Below are positions 53,061-64,000 of a DNA stretch of 64,000 bases, piece by piece. A model generated the notes under the pieces. It was not told where the DNA came from. It saw only the letters and a list, made by a program, of their open reading frames with translations, and did no database searches. The stretch comes from Psoroptes ovis. Taxonomy: Eukaryota; Arthropoda; Arachnida; Sarcoptiformes; Psoroptidae. Both the position numbers and the translations under genes were made by a program. Location: NCBI GenBank assembly GCA_002943765.1, contig PQWQ01000003.1, forward strand, positions 2,170,001 through 2,234,000. Reading direction: 5' to 3'. The number at the start of each line of letters is the position of its first letter. Positions within the stretch are counted from its first letter, which is position 1.

Positions 53061-53597
53061 TCAAGCATATTGAGAAAATTGTGCACCTTTATAATTTTTA
53101 TACGAGTTAGCTTTTGCCAAAGGAATTGCTAATGGTGTTTGTACCAATATTGTTGTTGATGGTGGTGGTTGTTGTGGTGTAAATGATGACAACAATGGTG
53201 TACCAGTCATTGCCATCGGTTGTACAGGTGCAGCCATCATACAATTCGGTGCGGACATTGGTGAAGCAGCAAATGTCATCATTGGTGAATGTGACATATA
53301 AGTTGGTGAAGCGGAAGGAATTGCAAACGATGTGAATGCCATCGGTGCTGGTGAATGTGATGCCATCGGGGAAGCAAATGTCATCATCATTGGTGGTGGT
53401 GGTGGGGCGGCAAAACTAGCGAATGTCATTGGCATAGGAGCAGACATCATCATTGGTCGTCCATAACCATAACCAGATGGAACGGAACGTATTGAAGTGA
53501 AGACAAACGACGCTAAGATTATCTTCGGAATGGAAAAAATAAAATTATTAGAATGAATTTCAATCGAAAGAAGACTTACTAAAATTTTAATCATCAT
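53061..53597 (-). CDS. Small secreted Met/Pro/Ala/Ser-rich protein
   Basis: Best model: exon 1 is 53597-53580 (six codons, MMIKIL) and exon 2 is 53522-53061, joined across a 57-nt intron (GTAAGT ... CCGAAG) to give 159 residues. The spliced N-terminus MMIKILIILASFVFTSIRSV is a good signal peptide. The mature part is a repetitive Met/Pro/Ala/Ser/Phe sequence with recurring MTFASF / MTFASP / AFTSFA / MTFAAS units, and ends in a Tyr/Lys/Gln-containing tail (NSYKNYKGAQFSQYA). Composition resembles structural extracellular proteins (cuticle, eggshell or silk type), but no family can be named. The intron has no stop and is a multiple of three, so an unspliced form would give 178 residues. A TATA box lies upstream. 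Confidence 0.8.
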   Translation of the reverse strand: MMIKILVSLLSIEIHSNNFIFSIPKIILASFVFTSIRSVPSGYGYGRPMMMSAPMPMTFASFAAPPPPPMMMTFASPMASHSPAPMAFTSFAIPSASPTYMSHSPMMTFAASPMSAPNCMMAAPVQPMAMTGTPLLSSFTPQQPPPSTTILVQTPLAIPLAKANSYKNYKGAQFSQYA

Positions 53598-54837
53598 GTT
53601 CCTGTGTTGTTTTACAAGGAAAAAATTGTTCCAACAAAATCGAAGATATGAAATTTTTTCTTCATCTTACAGTTAGTATTTATATATCATCAGCAAGCAA
53701 CTGAAATGTTTCCAACAAAAAAAAAAATCATATTCGATCCAAGATTTTCATCAAAATGAAGAGAATCATCATCATCATTGTATTAAGATCATCATTTTTC
53801 AATTGCGATCAAAATCATTTGTCGCAGACCGCGTGATTGTGTGATTGGCTTCAAATGAATGGAATGCGTCAAAAAACTGGATCAAAACCGATAAAATCTT
53901 GACATGACCATCATTCGAAGATGACAACGATCAATGAAAAATCAATGACAAAAATGTAACCTGTCGAAATGATGGCATTCAGATAACCACTGGAAAAAAA
54001 ACAGCAAAACATCGAAAAATCGATGGTCAGATTATTATTATTATTTCAAATATTAATAATCAAAATTTGTTAAACAAATTGAAATCATAAAAATCACATG
54101 ATTTTATTGATTATTTAAATTTAATTTTTTTCTTTTTCAAAAATTTTTGCGAAATATTATTGTTCATTATATCGTTTGTGATTCGTAAATTACAATGTGT
54201 TCATTTGTAATTTGAATTTGTAATCAAAATATTTGAATCAAATTTTATAGTCATAGTAAAATGGTCAAAATCAGTTTAATCAAAGAAAAAATCAATTTAA
54301 ACTGAAATCAAAAACTTGACATAATCATCAAAATCATTTCACGGTGAAATTTCAAATATTTTCATTGATTTGATATCATTCATTCATCAATAATCATTTA
54401 TGACAATAATATAAAATATTTTTGACAATAAAACAATAACTTTCCATAATAATTTTTATTGAATTTTTAAATCAATTTTAATATTGAAAAAAATTTATTA
54501 ATTACACAAAAAAGAAAAATGAATGAAACAATAATGATGAATTCAAAGAAAATAATATTTATAAATATATAAAGACGCAAATTAATCAATATTCAATGTC
54601 TCTATTTCAAATACATTTAAATTTGTGATAATGATGATGCGTGAATATAATTTTCACATTTTTCTTTTTTTTTTACAATGAACAAAAAAAATAATAATAA
54701 TAAACAATTGATGATGTATTAAAATTAAATAATAATAAAAAAATCAATTATTCACAAATTTTATCATTATTATAATTAGTAGTAGTTTGAATATCCATTC
54801 GTAATTCCATCAGCACAAACGATAAAAAAAAACATAA
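53598..54837. other. Promoter of the secreted protein gene and 3' UTR of BPTF
   Basis: The part next to 53598 carries the TATA box and 5' UTR of the downstream gene. The part next to 54837 should be the BPTF 3' UTR, with a minus-strand AATAAA (tttatt) at 54494-54499, about 340 nt past the stop. A less AT-rich patch at about 53800-54000 shows no open frame and may be regulatory. No additional gene is seen. Confidence 0.55.
53677..53686 (-). promoter_or_regulatory. TATA box of the secreted protein gene
   Basis: TATATAAATA on the minus strand, about 80 nt upstream of the ATG at 53597. This predicts a transcription start near 53655 and a 5' UTR of roughly 55 nt. A TATA promoter fits a highly expressed structural gene. 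Confidence 0.6.
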
Positions 54838-57800
54838 TCAAAATTGTTCACGTAATTTTTTTTCGAAAAATTCTTCCAGTGTGTTTGCAAAATAATAATA
54901 TTGTGAATTTTTATCATTATAATATCGGCAATTATCAAATATTTTGTACATATCATATATGAATTCACTTAATCGTCTATAATCATGTCCATTAATACGA
55001 TTGGTTATTTTTTGTAAATCTGCAAAATAGTAAATATTTGATTGTTACTTTAAAAAATTTTAATTCTATATTCGCGAATCAATTTACCCATTGGTTCTTT
55101 GATTATTGTATAATAATCTGGCACTTGTTTTCCATCGACCGGTTTCAAAAATGGCCAAGCACTTCGGTTAGTCTAAATATTTAGAAAAATTCAAAAAAAA
55201 AAAAAAAAAAATTAAAAACAAAATTAGATCCAAAAATTTTTTTCCAATGTTTGCACTTACCTTAACACTTTTGACAATTTTTTCCATACGCAAATAATCA
55301 TCATCAACAATTGGTTGTATGTTTCTATAAGATTGTGATTGTTCACCTTGACATTTCGGACAAAAATATTCATCAATTTGCTCGGCACGTGTGAATGTAA
55401 TACCAACACAACGACCATGAAACCATTCATTGCATTGATCACAATAAATATAAAATTTTTCACTTTCATATTTTTCTTTACAGATACAATATTCACCATC
55501 ATCTTCATCATTTACATTATTAGTATTATTATGATTTGTTTTCAGATTATTATTAACATTATTTGTTGATGACGATCGACGATGATGCTTAGGTTTACGT
55601 CCTGGACCACCTTTCCTAGGCTGTGGTTGCTGCTGCTGGACATTATTTGAGGATGATTTAGGTGATATTTTATTGTTAGAATTTGATCTTCTGCCATGAT
55701 TACTATGATTATTTAATTTAGGATTTCTATCTGCACATTCTGAACAAAAATATTGTTCCAAATCATCAGCTTCTTGTTTATCCATGTTTATACAACGAAT
55801 ATGATACCATCGGCCACAATCATCACATGCAATCATCATTGATTTATCGTCCAAGCGATTGCAAATACAATATGATGTTGTTGTTCTATTTTTAGGCGAT
55901 TTTTTCTGCGAATGATTGACATTTTGATGATTATTACTTTTAGCAGTGTTGTTCGCAACATTATTAGTCGATGAATGATGGTCGTTAGAGTTAGTGGATG
56001 ATGATGATTTGTTGGTACTAGAATTCGTTAATCTTGGTCTTTTATGTGTCCTTGTTCCATTTTCAGGTGTTGTAGTTATTTTTTCATTTGAATTATTCAA
56101 TTTATTGGAATCATTATCGATTTTGTGTTTAAGACCAGTTGTCGTCATTTTATTATTCGAGTGATTTTCGTGATTATCAACCATCGTATCGGATGCCGTC
56201 GTTGTTTTTAAAATCGGAGATTTGATGGGTGTGGAAATTTGCTGCTGTAGTCGTTGTTGTTGCTGCTGTTGATGTAATATTTTCAATTTTTCTTCTATTT
56301 CACGATCGACATTATATTTGATATTTTGATTGAATACAGATTTACGCCGCAATATGTTTCTTCGAATTGCTTCAGTATGATTCTGTCGATATTTGATTTT
56401 CATTTGTACCGCTTTTCGATGTTTTCTTTCAGCAACTTGCTCTTTTTGTTTCTGAGAACGTTCAACTTTTTCGATTTTATCAATCAAATGCCTGACAATA
56501 TTTTCACATACATGTTCAAGATCTTCTTTTTCATCACGATTTAAACGCGATGTTTTATGATGTCTTTCGGAATGTGGATATTCATAAATATAATCACTAT
56601 CACTGTTATTATATTTTGAACGAGAATAACGAGTACCTCTCTGCATTGAAGATGTTGACGATGATACTGATGATGAAGACGAAGATAACAATCGACTATT
56701 TTTACGATTATAATTATTAGATGTGTCATTTTGATCAATCGATGATTGAATCTGTTGATCTGAATCGTGCGAATGATAATGATCATTTGGTGATTGCTGT
56801 TCTTGATGATGTTTTTGCAATGCTAATAATTTTTGTGCAATTTCTGGAGCGACATTTGGGTTCATCAAAGCTTTTCGAACAATATCTTGTGTCATTTCCG
56901 ATGTTACAACGAAATCTTTTTCATCCGTTTCTTTACTACTCACTTCATTCGATACATTAATTGCTTTTGATAATGTTGATGGCGGAATCGGATCCGTTTG
57001 TTGTGCGGTTGTAACAACATTTGGATTACGGATTATTGATTGATTGATTTTATTCACTGTTGTCGTTGATGGCGTCGTTGTTGCCACGGTTGGTGCTATT
57101 GTTGTTTGATTTCCAATCTGGACAGTTTTCAAGCCTATTTGATTAATAGATGGGATTGATGATGCAGGTGAATTAGATGTATGAAAAATGACTTTTTGAT
57201 TATTTGCATTGGTCAATACGTATGTATTGAATGATGTTGTGGAAGCTGTAGTTGATGATGATGCTGGCAACATCGTTGTTGTATTATTATTTCGAGCAAC
57301 AAATATAGTTTTAGGCTGATTATCATTACTACCACCAACAGCATTAGCGATACTTATTATTCCAGGCGTCGTATTAGTAGATGATGATGCATTAATGATA
57401 GTATTTTTCGGCAGACGGATTTGATTATTCGGATTAAGATTTATTTGAACAGTTTGATTATTATTTGTTGTTCCTGTTGATAATGTATTTATTGGTAAAA
57501 AATGTGTACGACCATCATTCAATCTGATAGGGATAAATGCCAAATTTTTCGAATTATTGCCAGCAACGTTTATCGTTGATAATAATGTGGATGGAATTGA
57601 TGATGTAGTAGTTGAAGTCGATGATGATGATGATAAAGTTGCCGTAGCTGTTGTGAAAGTTGTGACGGTGGTTGTCGTTGTAACTGTTTTCATTGTATTT
57701 GTCGTCAATATAGCATTCACTGTTGTAGATGTTGATATTTTTTTGGGACAATTGGTCGCAATTATCGGTATTGAATGTCGAATATTAGAATTGATTGTAT

Positions 57801-60800
57801 TGACTGTTCGAAATATTGGCGATGTATTCAAAGTACTGGATATAAGGATGGGTCTTGTTGAATTACCAGCGCCAGTGCTCATTGGTGTGCGTACAATATA
57901 TGTTTGAGCTCGATTGGGCGTTGTCACTGCATTCGATGTTGTAATGAATTGTATATTATTACCTGGGCGAATATATAATGGTGATGATGGTTTTGTTTGA
58001 CCAGATGATGTCGGTGTCTGTAACCGAAGTGTTTGTCCATTAGATGTGTGAATCGTTGATCCATATGGTATAGTGTTCACTGTTGCAATAGTTGGATGAA
58101 CTGTTGATGGTGTATTCAAAATATTTGTTTTGATTGGCGTGCGATTGGTTATCAATGTAGAAAATTTTGCTGATAGTGTTTTTGTAGGTGTTGCTCCTGA
58201 CAAATTAATATTGCTACCATTGACAATTCTAACTGAATCGATTGATGGCTTATTATGTAAACTTCCCGTTTCTTGAAGTTTTCTTTTCATTTCTAATTCT
58301 TTTTGGCGCTGTTCTTGTAATGCCTTTTGTTTTGCCAATTGTATTTGTTTATCATTGAATTGTTTTATTTCCCATAATTCTAATTCTTCTTCTCGAACCC
58401 AATTTTCTTCCATACGTGGGCCTTTGTTTTGTGGTGATTCTGCACGTCTACGTTCACGTAATCCACTACGATTTGGTGTCGATATTTCGCGTGAACGATA
58501 TATTGGTACATCGATTGGTACGGTAATTTTTCGAACTCGATATTCAGACCGTAAACCAAAAGGTGGCATATCTCTTCGTTTTAAAATTTCGATCGTCTGT
58601 ACATCCATATCGGTCGTAATTGTGTTAGTACCCGATATCGGTGGTTTTTGAGCTAAATCATCCCATCGAACTGATGCCCATAAGACACGAAGATGTAGCG
58701 CAACACAATGTAAAGTTTGCAAATTGTAAACACGATATAACCAAGTTGTGCGAAATGATGGTCTTGGTGTTAAACCATATGGCCATAATGTTGAGTTTAT
58801 TTTTGCATTATAATGAAAACCACTCACTTCATATTCACCACCTGATCTTCCTAATTGTCTCAATTCATAATTTAATGGTACAAATATCGATTTCTTGTTT
58901 CCAATCGTGAAACGTGTACTTGGAGGTAATTGTCCTTTGCTCAAAAATGAATTGACTTTTTTGGCAAATTGTTCAACACCATCAACGACGATAATTTTTT
59001 GTAATTGAACTGGTGCTGTCAAATCTTTGAATTGCAATTTTTCATCATCAATAATCGATTCTTTTCGATCATCATCAAAATTATCATTTTTAACGTTGAT
59101 TTTAACTGAATTTTTAGATAGAAACTGACAGAGTGGTGAATAACAAGAGTGATCATTATGATTATTTTCATCATCATTATTAGTGTCTTGAGATGAACGA
59201 AGTTTAGATTGAGAATTTGAATCACAGTCAATTGAATAGCAACAATAATGTGACGATGATCGTGATTTGATATTTTGATCAATTTTCTGCTCATTCATGA
59301 TTTTATCTTTTGAATCATCATCTTTGATTTCGTCATTTTTCTTTTGTTTACGTTCCAGTTCTAATTGTGCCGTAATCAATGATAACATTTTATCTAATTT
59401 GGTTTTTGGATAAATTTTGGGATAAAATTTTTTCCTTTTCTTCAAATCATTTTCAGACAATGATTCGGATATTTTTATGACATAATTTTCATTGTCATTA
59501 TCATCCACATTTTTTTCAACGATTTCGCTATGGATTGGTTCATTTTTCAACGAGTTTGATGCATTTTCATTTGCTTCATTTTTCATTTCAATATCAGTAT
59601 TTTCATTTTTAATATCACTATTGTTTTCAATTGATTTTTCATTTTTATTATTAGAAGTGGTGGTTGTTTCTTCATTTTTGGATAAATCTTTTATTTCAGA
59701 ATTATTATGATCATTTTTAAATAAATTACGAATACTGTTGAACCAATACCAACCACCGATACCAGCTAAACGAAATTCTTCACCTTTTTGTTTCCATATT
59801 TGATGTCGTAATTTTCCAATCACCAATTTAACTCCAGCATTACCTAATGGATTATATTTTGATGTATCATTATTTGTAGGGTCTAACATTACTGACATCA
59901 ATTCATTAAGATCATAATTTGTTGAGTTCAAATTATTAGAACGCAAACTTTTCTTCTCTTTCTTTTTTAATTCATCACGTTCCAATTGTGTGCTGCGTTG
60001 CAATACAATGAAACCTAAAATATCATTCCATGCATTATTGAATAATACTGGTTTCATAGATGATTCCAATATGTATAATGCTAAACCGAATTCTTTAGGT
60101 TCAGAGCAGATTTTTACAGCCTTAATCCAATTATCACGATGCCTTCTCCAATTGGGATGCATAAATGGATTCGGAAAATTCGATTCGAATTGCAATAATG
60201 CTTGTCGTAATACATTGATCAACATTGGTTTCGGTCCATATGCCGTTGTTACCGGTGTTGTTGTTACTATTTGATTGTACGATGCCCATTTTAAATCGGA
60301 TATCGGTGTTAAGCTAAATTTATGACTCAAATATCTTCGTCTATCACGATCATCTTGTGTCTGATTTCGACTTAATGCCATAGGTATCAAACTATAAATA
60401 TTTTGATAATTTCTATAGTTTCCTTCGAAACCTAATAAGAATAAATTTATTTGGAAATAAGTTAATGGCAACGCACGACGATGTGTACGTGTTAGTGTTT
60501 TTTCATCATCATTCATTATTATGACAGTATCTTCATCACGGAATGCTTGTATAGTATTGTAGAGACTGCTTTGATTGCGCAAGGGATTCATCATCAATGA
60601 TCGCTGAGGTAATGTACCAGTTTTTAGTCTAGTTTGCATGCCAGCACCACCATTTCTAATATCTTCTTCATCAACGACTAATTTTGTTTCTAATTCGATT
60701 ATTTTATCATTTATTGTGGTTTCATTCGATTCGTTTGATTCAGATCTTAACTTTGATGATTGTTTTAAAAATATTTCTTCGTTTACAACTTCTAAATAAC

Positions 60801-62292
60801 TTTTTCTCGATCCTTTGGCGATCTTCGTTAGCTTTTCGGTGATAATCATTTGTTGATAAATTTCATTTTGTATTTCAGAAAGTGCTTTGCACAAATCTGA
60901 TTCATATGTTTCATCATCTAAACATTCCACTAATTCATCATATTGTAATCTAGTACTATAATACCATACTTTATTCGATTTTATATCTTCAACAATAATA
61001 CGTCTTGCTAAAAACCAATACTGTCGTCCATGTCGATCCCAACCAATTGGCTCTTGTCGTTGTAATTGTCGTTCGTATTCATTGATACAATCAGTAACAC
61101 CAGTCACTTGATTTTGTTTGCATATGGGACAATACCATTCATGCTCAGGAACTTGTTTTAATGGTGGATCTAAACACGATAAATGGAATACTGCCGAACA
61201 TGTATCACACATTAACATTTCACCATTTTTTTGGCATGAACGACAAAATTCATCATGATCTAATTTTCCTTCAGAATTGATTGCATCTCTAACGACTTGT
61301 GTATTTAGGAAATCATCACATAAATGTTCAAGTAATGTCAATTTTTTATCCAAACATGTAAAAGGATATGAATCATTCAAACAATTTTCAATGATTGATT
61401 GATTTTTTTTATGATCAGATGAAAGATATATTTTTAAAACTTCAGGCCATGTCACATGATCACAAAGATATAAATAAATACTTATGGAATCTCTAATGTC
61501 TTGCGGCCCATGTTGTGTACCTATTAAATCATCTTCACGTATTAATGATTTCAATAGTTGAATATGTATTTCAGATAATAAATACGTCTGTTCATCAATT
61601 AATAAAGAAACACAAAAATCTTCAAAACGAAACGGTGATAAACGTAATGTATTACTGAAATGGCGTAAAATTTCATAAACACCAAGTGCACGTATTAAAT
61701 CATTGCCTGATGATAACAGTAAATCTTTCGATGATGATGGCAATACTAATTCTGGTAATTCTTGATCATCTAAAAATACCGGCGCTTTTTCACGTGGTCT
61801 TCTTTTTTTGCCTGGTACATCTTCTTCTTCTGTTTCTTCTTCTAATTCATCATCAACATCATTCTCTTCTTCGAATTCATCGTCCATTTCATCATCATCG
61901 TCATTGTCATCATTATCATCTTCATCATCATTATTTTCGAAATCTTCATCACTTTGTGGTGCTGGTTCATCATAATAATCATCATCACACAATTCATCTT
62001 CACTTTCAACTTTTTTACGCTTTCGTCCACATTTTTTTCTTGTTGTTAATGGTGTATCGTTTATTGTACTATTCAATCTTGCAGATATTCTACCACTTGA
62101 ACGTGTCTGATATTTATTATTTGTACCAGAAGATCTTGATGTATTTGTTGTCGTTGAACTATCATTTGAATTATTATCGTCACCATCATCATCAATTGTG
62201 TATTTATTTGTAGATTTCGAAGAACTTAAATATTTGTTATTATTCGGAGGATTTTTTGGTGGCCGACCACGTTTACGTTTTGTTTGACGCAT
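54838..62292 (-). CDS. E(bx): Nucleosome-remodelling factor subunit NURF301 / BPTF (E(bx))
   Basis: Large nuclear subunit of the ISWI-containing NURF complex; it reads histone marks and targets remodelling. Exons: 62292-55261 (7,032 nt, one open exon), 55172-55088 and 55019-54838, giving 2,432 residues. The start is the first in-frame ATG and is followed by MRQTKRKRGRPPKNPP, an AT-hook as in fly NURF301. Then come acidic runs (about residues 100-165), a DDT domain (about 198-258, GVYEILRHF, LSPFRFEDFC), a first PHD finger (about 347-390, CRSC...CDTCSAVFHLSCLDPP), the WHIM-like region (GRQYWFLARRI, RRYLSHKFSL, FMHPNWRRHRDNW) and a conserved block near 1140-1220 (STLWPYGLTPRPSFRTTWLY). A long Thr/Asn/Ser-rich middle precedes PHD fingers 2 and 3 (about 2139-2186 and 2265-2311, both YCIC...). 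The bromodomain (about 2330-2432) is formed by the last exons (NRSAWPFLKPVDGKQVPDYY, KIFDNCRYYNDKNSQYY). All key zinc ligands are present. Confidence 0.97.
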
Positions 62293-62418
62293 TTTGACAT
62301 TAAGAAAAAATTTTTTTAATAAATCACAAAACAATAATTTTGAATCTGATTATTATGATTAGAATTTAAAATGACTGGTTGACGATGATGACCATTAAAT
62401 TTCAAAATATTCAGCCAG

Positions 62419-62432
62419 CTGTAAAAAGAAAA
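62419..62432 (-). promoter_or_regulatory. Probable 5' UTR splice acceptor of BPTF
   Basis: Minus-strand TTTCTTTTTACAG followed by CTGGCTG, a pyrimidine tract plus AG 127 nt upstream of the ATG. The matching donor was not identified. Confidence 0.5.
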
Positions 62433-63523
62433 AATATCGAGAATTAAATATGAATAAAAAAAAAAAAAATTTAAATTCAAAAAAATATTTACAGAATTCA
62501 AAAATTTTTACATTGATTCAAACAAACACACACACAGATATTCTGGATTGATTCATAAATTGAAATTTCGGTAACTGTAAATGGCGCCAAATGTAAGAAA
62601 TACAAGATTTATAAATTTTATTTATTTTTTTTTTAAATGTTATTATGATGTTCATATAAAAAACAAAACAAATATATTCAAACAAACAAACAACAAACAC
62701 ACCACCACTGTTTAATGTGTGATTTACACAGCAAAAAAAAAAATCAATGCAAAAAAAATGAAATGAAATTGAAAATGAAATTCACATACAAACAAGTAGC
62801 ATAAAATACATTCAAACACAAACACACACACACAAGAATATTGTGGTAAAAAAATGATGAAAATAATGTTTTTCGCTTTTCACTTCGCTATTATGGCTGC
62901 CGCGTTAAAAATTAGTACTGAATTGAGTTGGAATAAAACAAAAATATAAGAAAAAGGGATAAATTGCTATTATTTCAACCACCAGAAACAATTCAATGAT
63001 ACTGGGCATTTGCTCTTGGTTTCTCTCTTTCAACACTCTCTAAAATCTCGTGCGCAACTTTTTGTGATTCAAAAAAATGAAAAATTGAAAAAAAAATGAA
63101 AACAAAATACTCAAAATGCGCTGTTCATAAAGGACGACTCCGAAATTTTTTTTTTCATTTGCAATAATTTCTAATAATTGAAATTCAATACAATCACTGT
63201 CGTCGACGTGATGATCACGTTTGGACTTTTTTGCATGTAAATTGCTCATCACAAATCATGCTCGGGCATTTCATTGGTTTTATTCGAAGAAAGCGACAGC
63301 TTTTGGTTGAAATTTTATAAATATTCTCAAAACTTGGATTATTAATTAGATGGTGGATTGATCAATTATTCCATTTAGATTGGATTTTGTCTGAATGATA
63401 ATAATAATACCATATGATTTTCATCGCTGAATGGTGATGAATTGAGTATCATAATTCAATTTCATTCATTATTTTCATAATTTCATTTATTCATTAAATC
63501 GTAAACAAATGAAAACTGTATCA

Positions 63524-63542
63524 GTGTGTGTGTGTGTGTGTG
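63524..63542. repeat. (GT)n microsatellite
   Basis: About nine uninterrupted GT units. Confidence 0.85.
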
Positions 63543-63934
63543 ATGCATTGTTTTGACTCACCCAAATATTTTGTGTTGAAATATTTTTTATTTTTTTCAA
63601 AATTTTGATAATTTTGTGTTCACCACCGAAATTTTTATCATCAATTCTTTATATAAATTAATTCTTGAAAATTTTTTAAAAACTTTTACTGAAAAAAAAA
63701 AACTTGAAAATCTAAAATTTTCTTCTTTTTTTAAACAAAACAAAAATTTTATTTTTATTTTTTTGTGTTTCCAAGAAAATTTTTTTTCAATTTTACATTT
63801 CAGAACATTTCTCCATAGGACATTTATTGTATTGACATTTGTTAGTTTGTTTATATTTTTGATTTTGTTTTTGTTCTTGACCAAATTTTTTTCATTTCGC
63901 AAATTATCCAAGAATTCAAGAATTTTAAGAAAAT

Positions 63935-64000
63935 ATGCCAAAAATACGTACCATACGTAATCGTAATCGTCAACCACCAGACGGTTGGGATATGATTGAA
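63935..64000 (+). CDS. BUD31: BUD31 (G10) spliceosome protein, N-terminal fragment
   Basis: The first 22 codons read MPKIRTIRNRNRQPPDGWDM followed by IE and run to the window edge. The BUD31/G10 family begins MPK-[VI]-R-x-x-R-x-x-PPDGW-[ED], a highly conserved start, and the frame matches it with a small Asn/Arg insertion. BUD31 is a component of the activated spliceosome, in the nucleus. The ATG is the first in frame after an acceptor-like ACATTTCAG at about 63803, so the 5' UTR may be spliced. It is transcribed away from BPTF. The rest of the gene, including the zinc-binding Cys cluster, lies beyond the window, so intactness cannot be judged. Confidence 0.92.
   Translation, partial: MPKIRTIRNRNRQPPDGWDMIE

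Larger units (their letters stand above)
62293..63934. other. Divergent upstream region between BPTF and BUD31
   Basis: It should hold both 5' ends. On the BPTF side a strong acceptor (TTCTTTTTACAG ending at 62419) suggests a 5' UTR intron, with the last UTR exon at 62418-62293. That exon has two upstream ATGs; one (62300-62298) is out of frame and overlaps the main start. Possible control motifs are TGGCGCCAAAT (62583-62593, E2F-like) and GGCTGCCGCG near 62894-62904 (YY1-like core). On the BUD31 side an acceptor-like ACATTTCAG ends at 63803. A (GT)n repeat occupies 63524-63542. No further gene is seen. Confidence 0.55.

Noticed and set aside
57557..57907. Val/Asp-rich plus-strand ORF antisense to BPTF
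   Set aside because: Shadow of the Thr-rich segment of BPTF; no independent motif.
61686..62213. 175-codon ORF antisense to BPTF
   Set aside because: Leu/His-rich shadow of the acidic low-complexity region of BPTF, which is certain on the other strand.
63597..63977. Overlapping ORFs on both strands before BUD31
   Set aside because: Phe/Lys/Asn chance frames of AT-rich 5' DNA; the plus-strand one overlaps the BUD31 start in another frame.
1..64000. tRNA, rRNA, CRISPR or bacterial operon features
   Set aside because: Reading for tRNA B-box-like GGTTCGAATCC and for repeat-spacer patterns gave nothing; the intron-containing genes show this is animal nuclear DNA.

Overview
The window is eukaryotic nuclear DNA. 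It is strongly AT-rich and full of simple repeats (AAT/ATT, ATG/GAT, GAAT and poly-A/T). Protein-coding genes have GT-AG introns that are short where they lie inside genes, and coding regions have Asn/Gln/Ser-rich low-complexity insertions. Gene content (Scalloped/TEAD, NURF301/BPTF, BTBD10/KCTD20, BUD31) is animal. The base composition, N-rich proteins and mariner-type elements fit an arthropod with a compact AT-rich genome. An astigmatan mite (dust/scab mite group) is my best guess, but this is inference; no rRNA or mitochondrial marker is present.

Layout: (1) 1-7226 looks like intron or upstream sequence of a TEAD/Scalloped gene whose last five coding exons lie at 7227-8547 (+). (2) Convergent to it is a six-exon BTBD10/KCTD20-type BTB gene at 12024-9947 (-). 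(3) About 1 kb of shared upstream DNA separates it from a divergent, apparently single-exon gene at 13060-14922 (+) with TPR-like, RRM-like and CCCH zinc-finger segments. (4) At 16641-17550 is a decayed mariner-type transposon with perfect 28-bp terminal inverted repeats and a TA target duplication. (5) 17553-26490 has no convincing gene. (6) 28530-26491 (-) is a long low-complexity open frame ending in a hydrophobic tail anchor; its 5' exon is missing. (7) 28537-53060 is a gene-poor stretch of about 24.5 kb with scattered ~80-bp MITE-like palindromes. (8) 53597-53061 (-) encodes a small secreted Met/Pro/Ala-rich protein with a TATA box. (9) 62292-54838 (-) is the nearly intact NURF301/BPTF (E(bx)) chromatin-remodelling subunit, most of it in one 7-kb exon. 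(10) At 63935 (+), divergent from it, the first 22 codons of BUD31 run off the window end.

No operon-type relation is visible. Two divergent pairs (BTBD10-like / TPR-RRM-CCCH, and BPTF / BUD31) may share promoters. TEAD (Hippo pathway effector), NURF301 (ISWI remodelling) and BUD31 (spliceosome) are housekeeping or developmental regulators. The repeat family sharing the GGTTGTCC-type end, the tandem splice donors in TEAD, the stop-free 57-nt intron in the secreted protein gene, the single-exon TPR-RRM-CCCH gene and a wobble-paired hairpin near 50.8 kb are the points most worth a second look.
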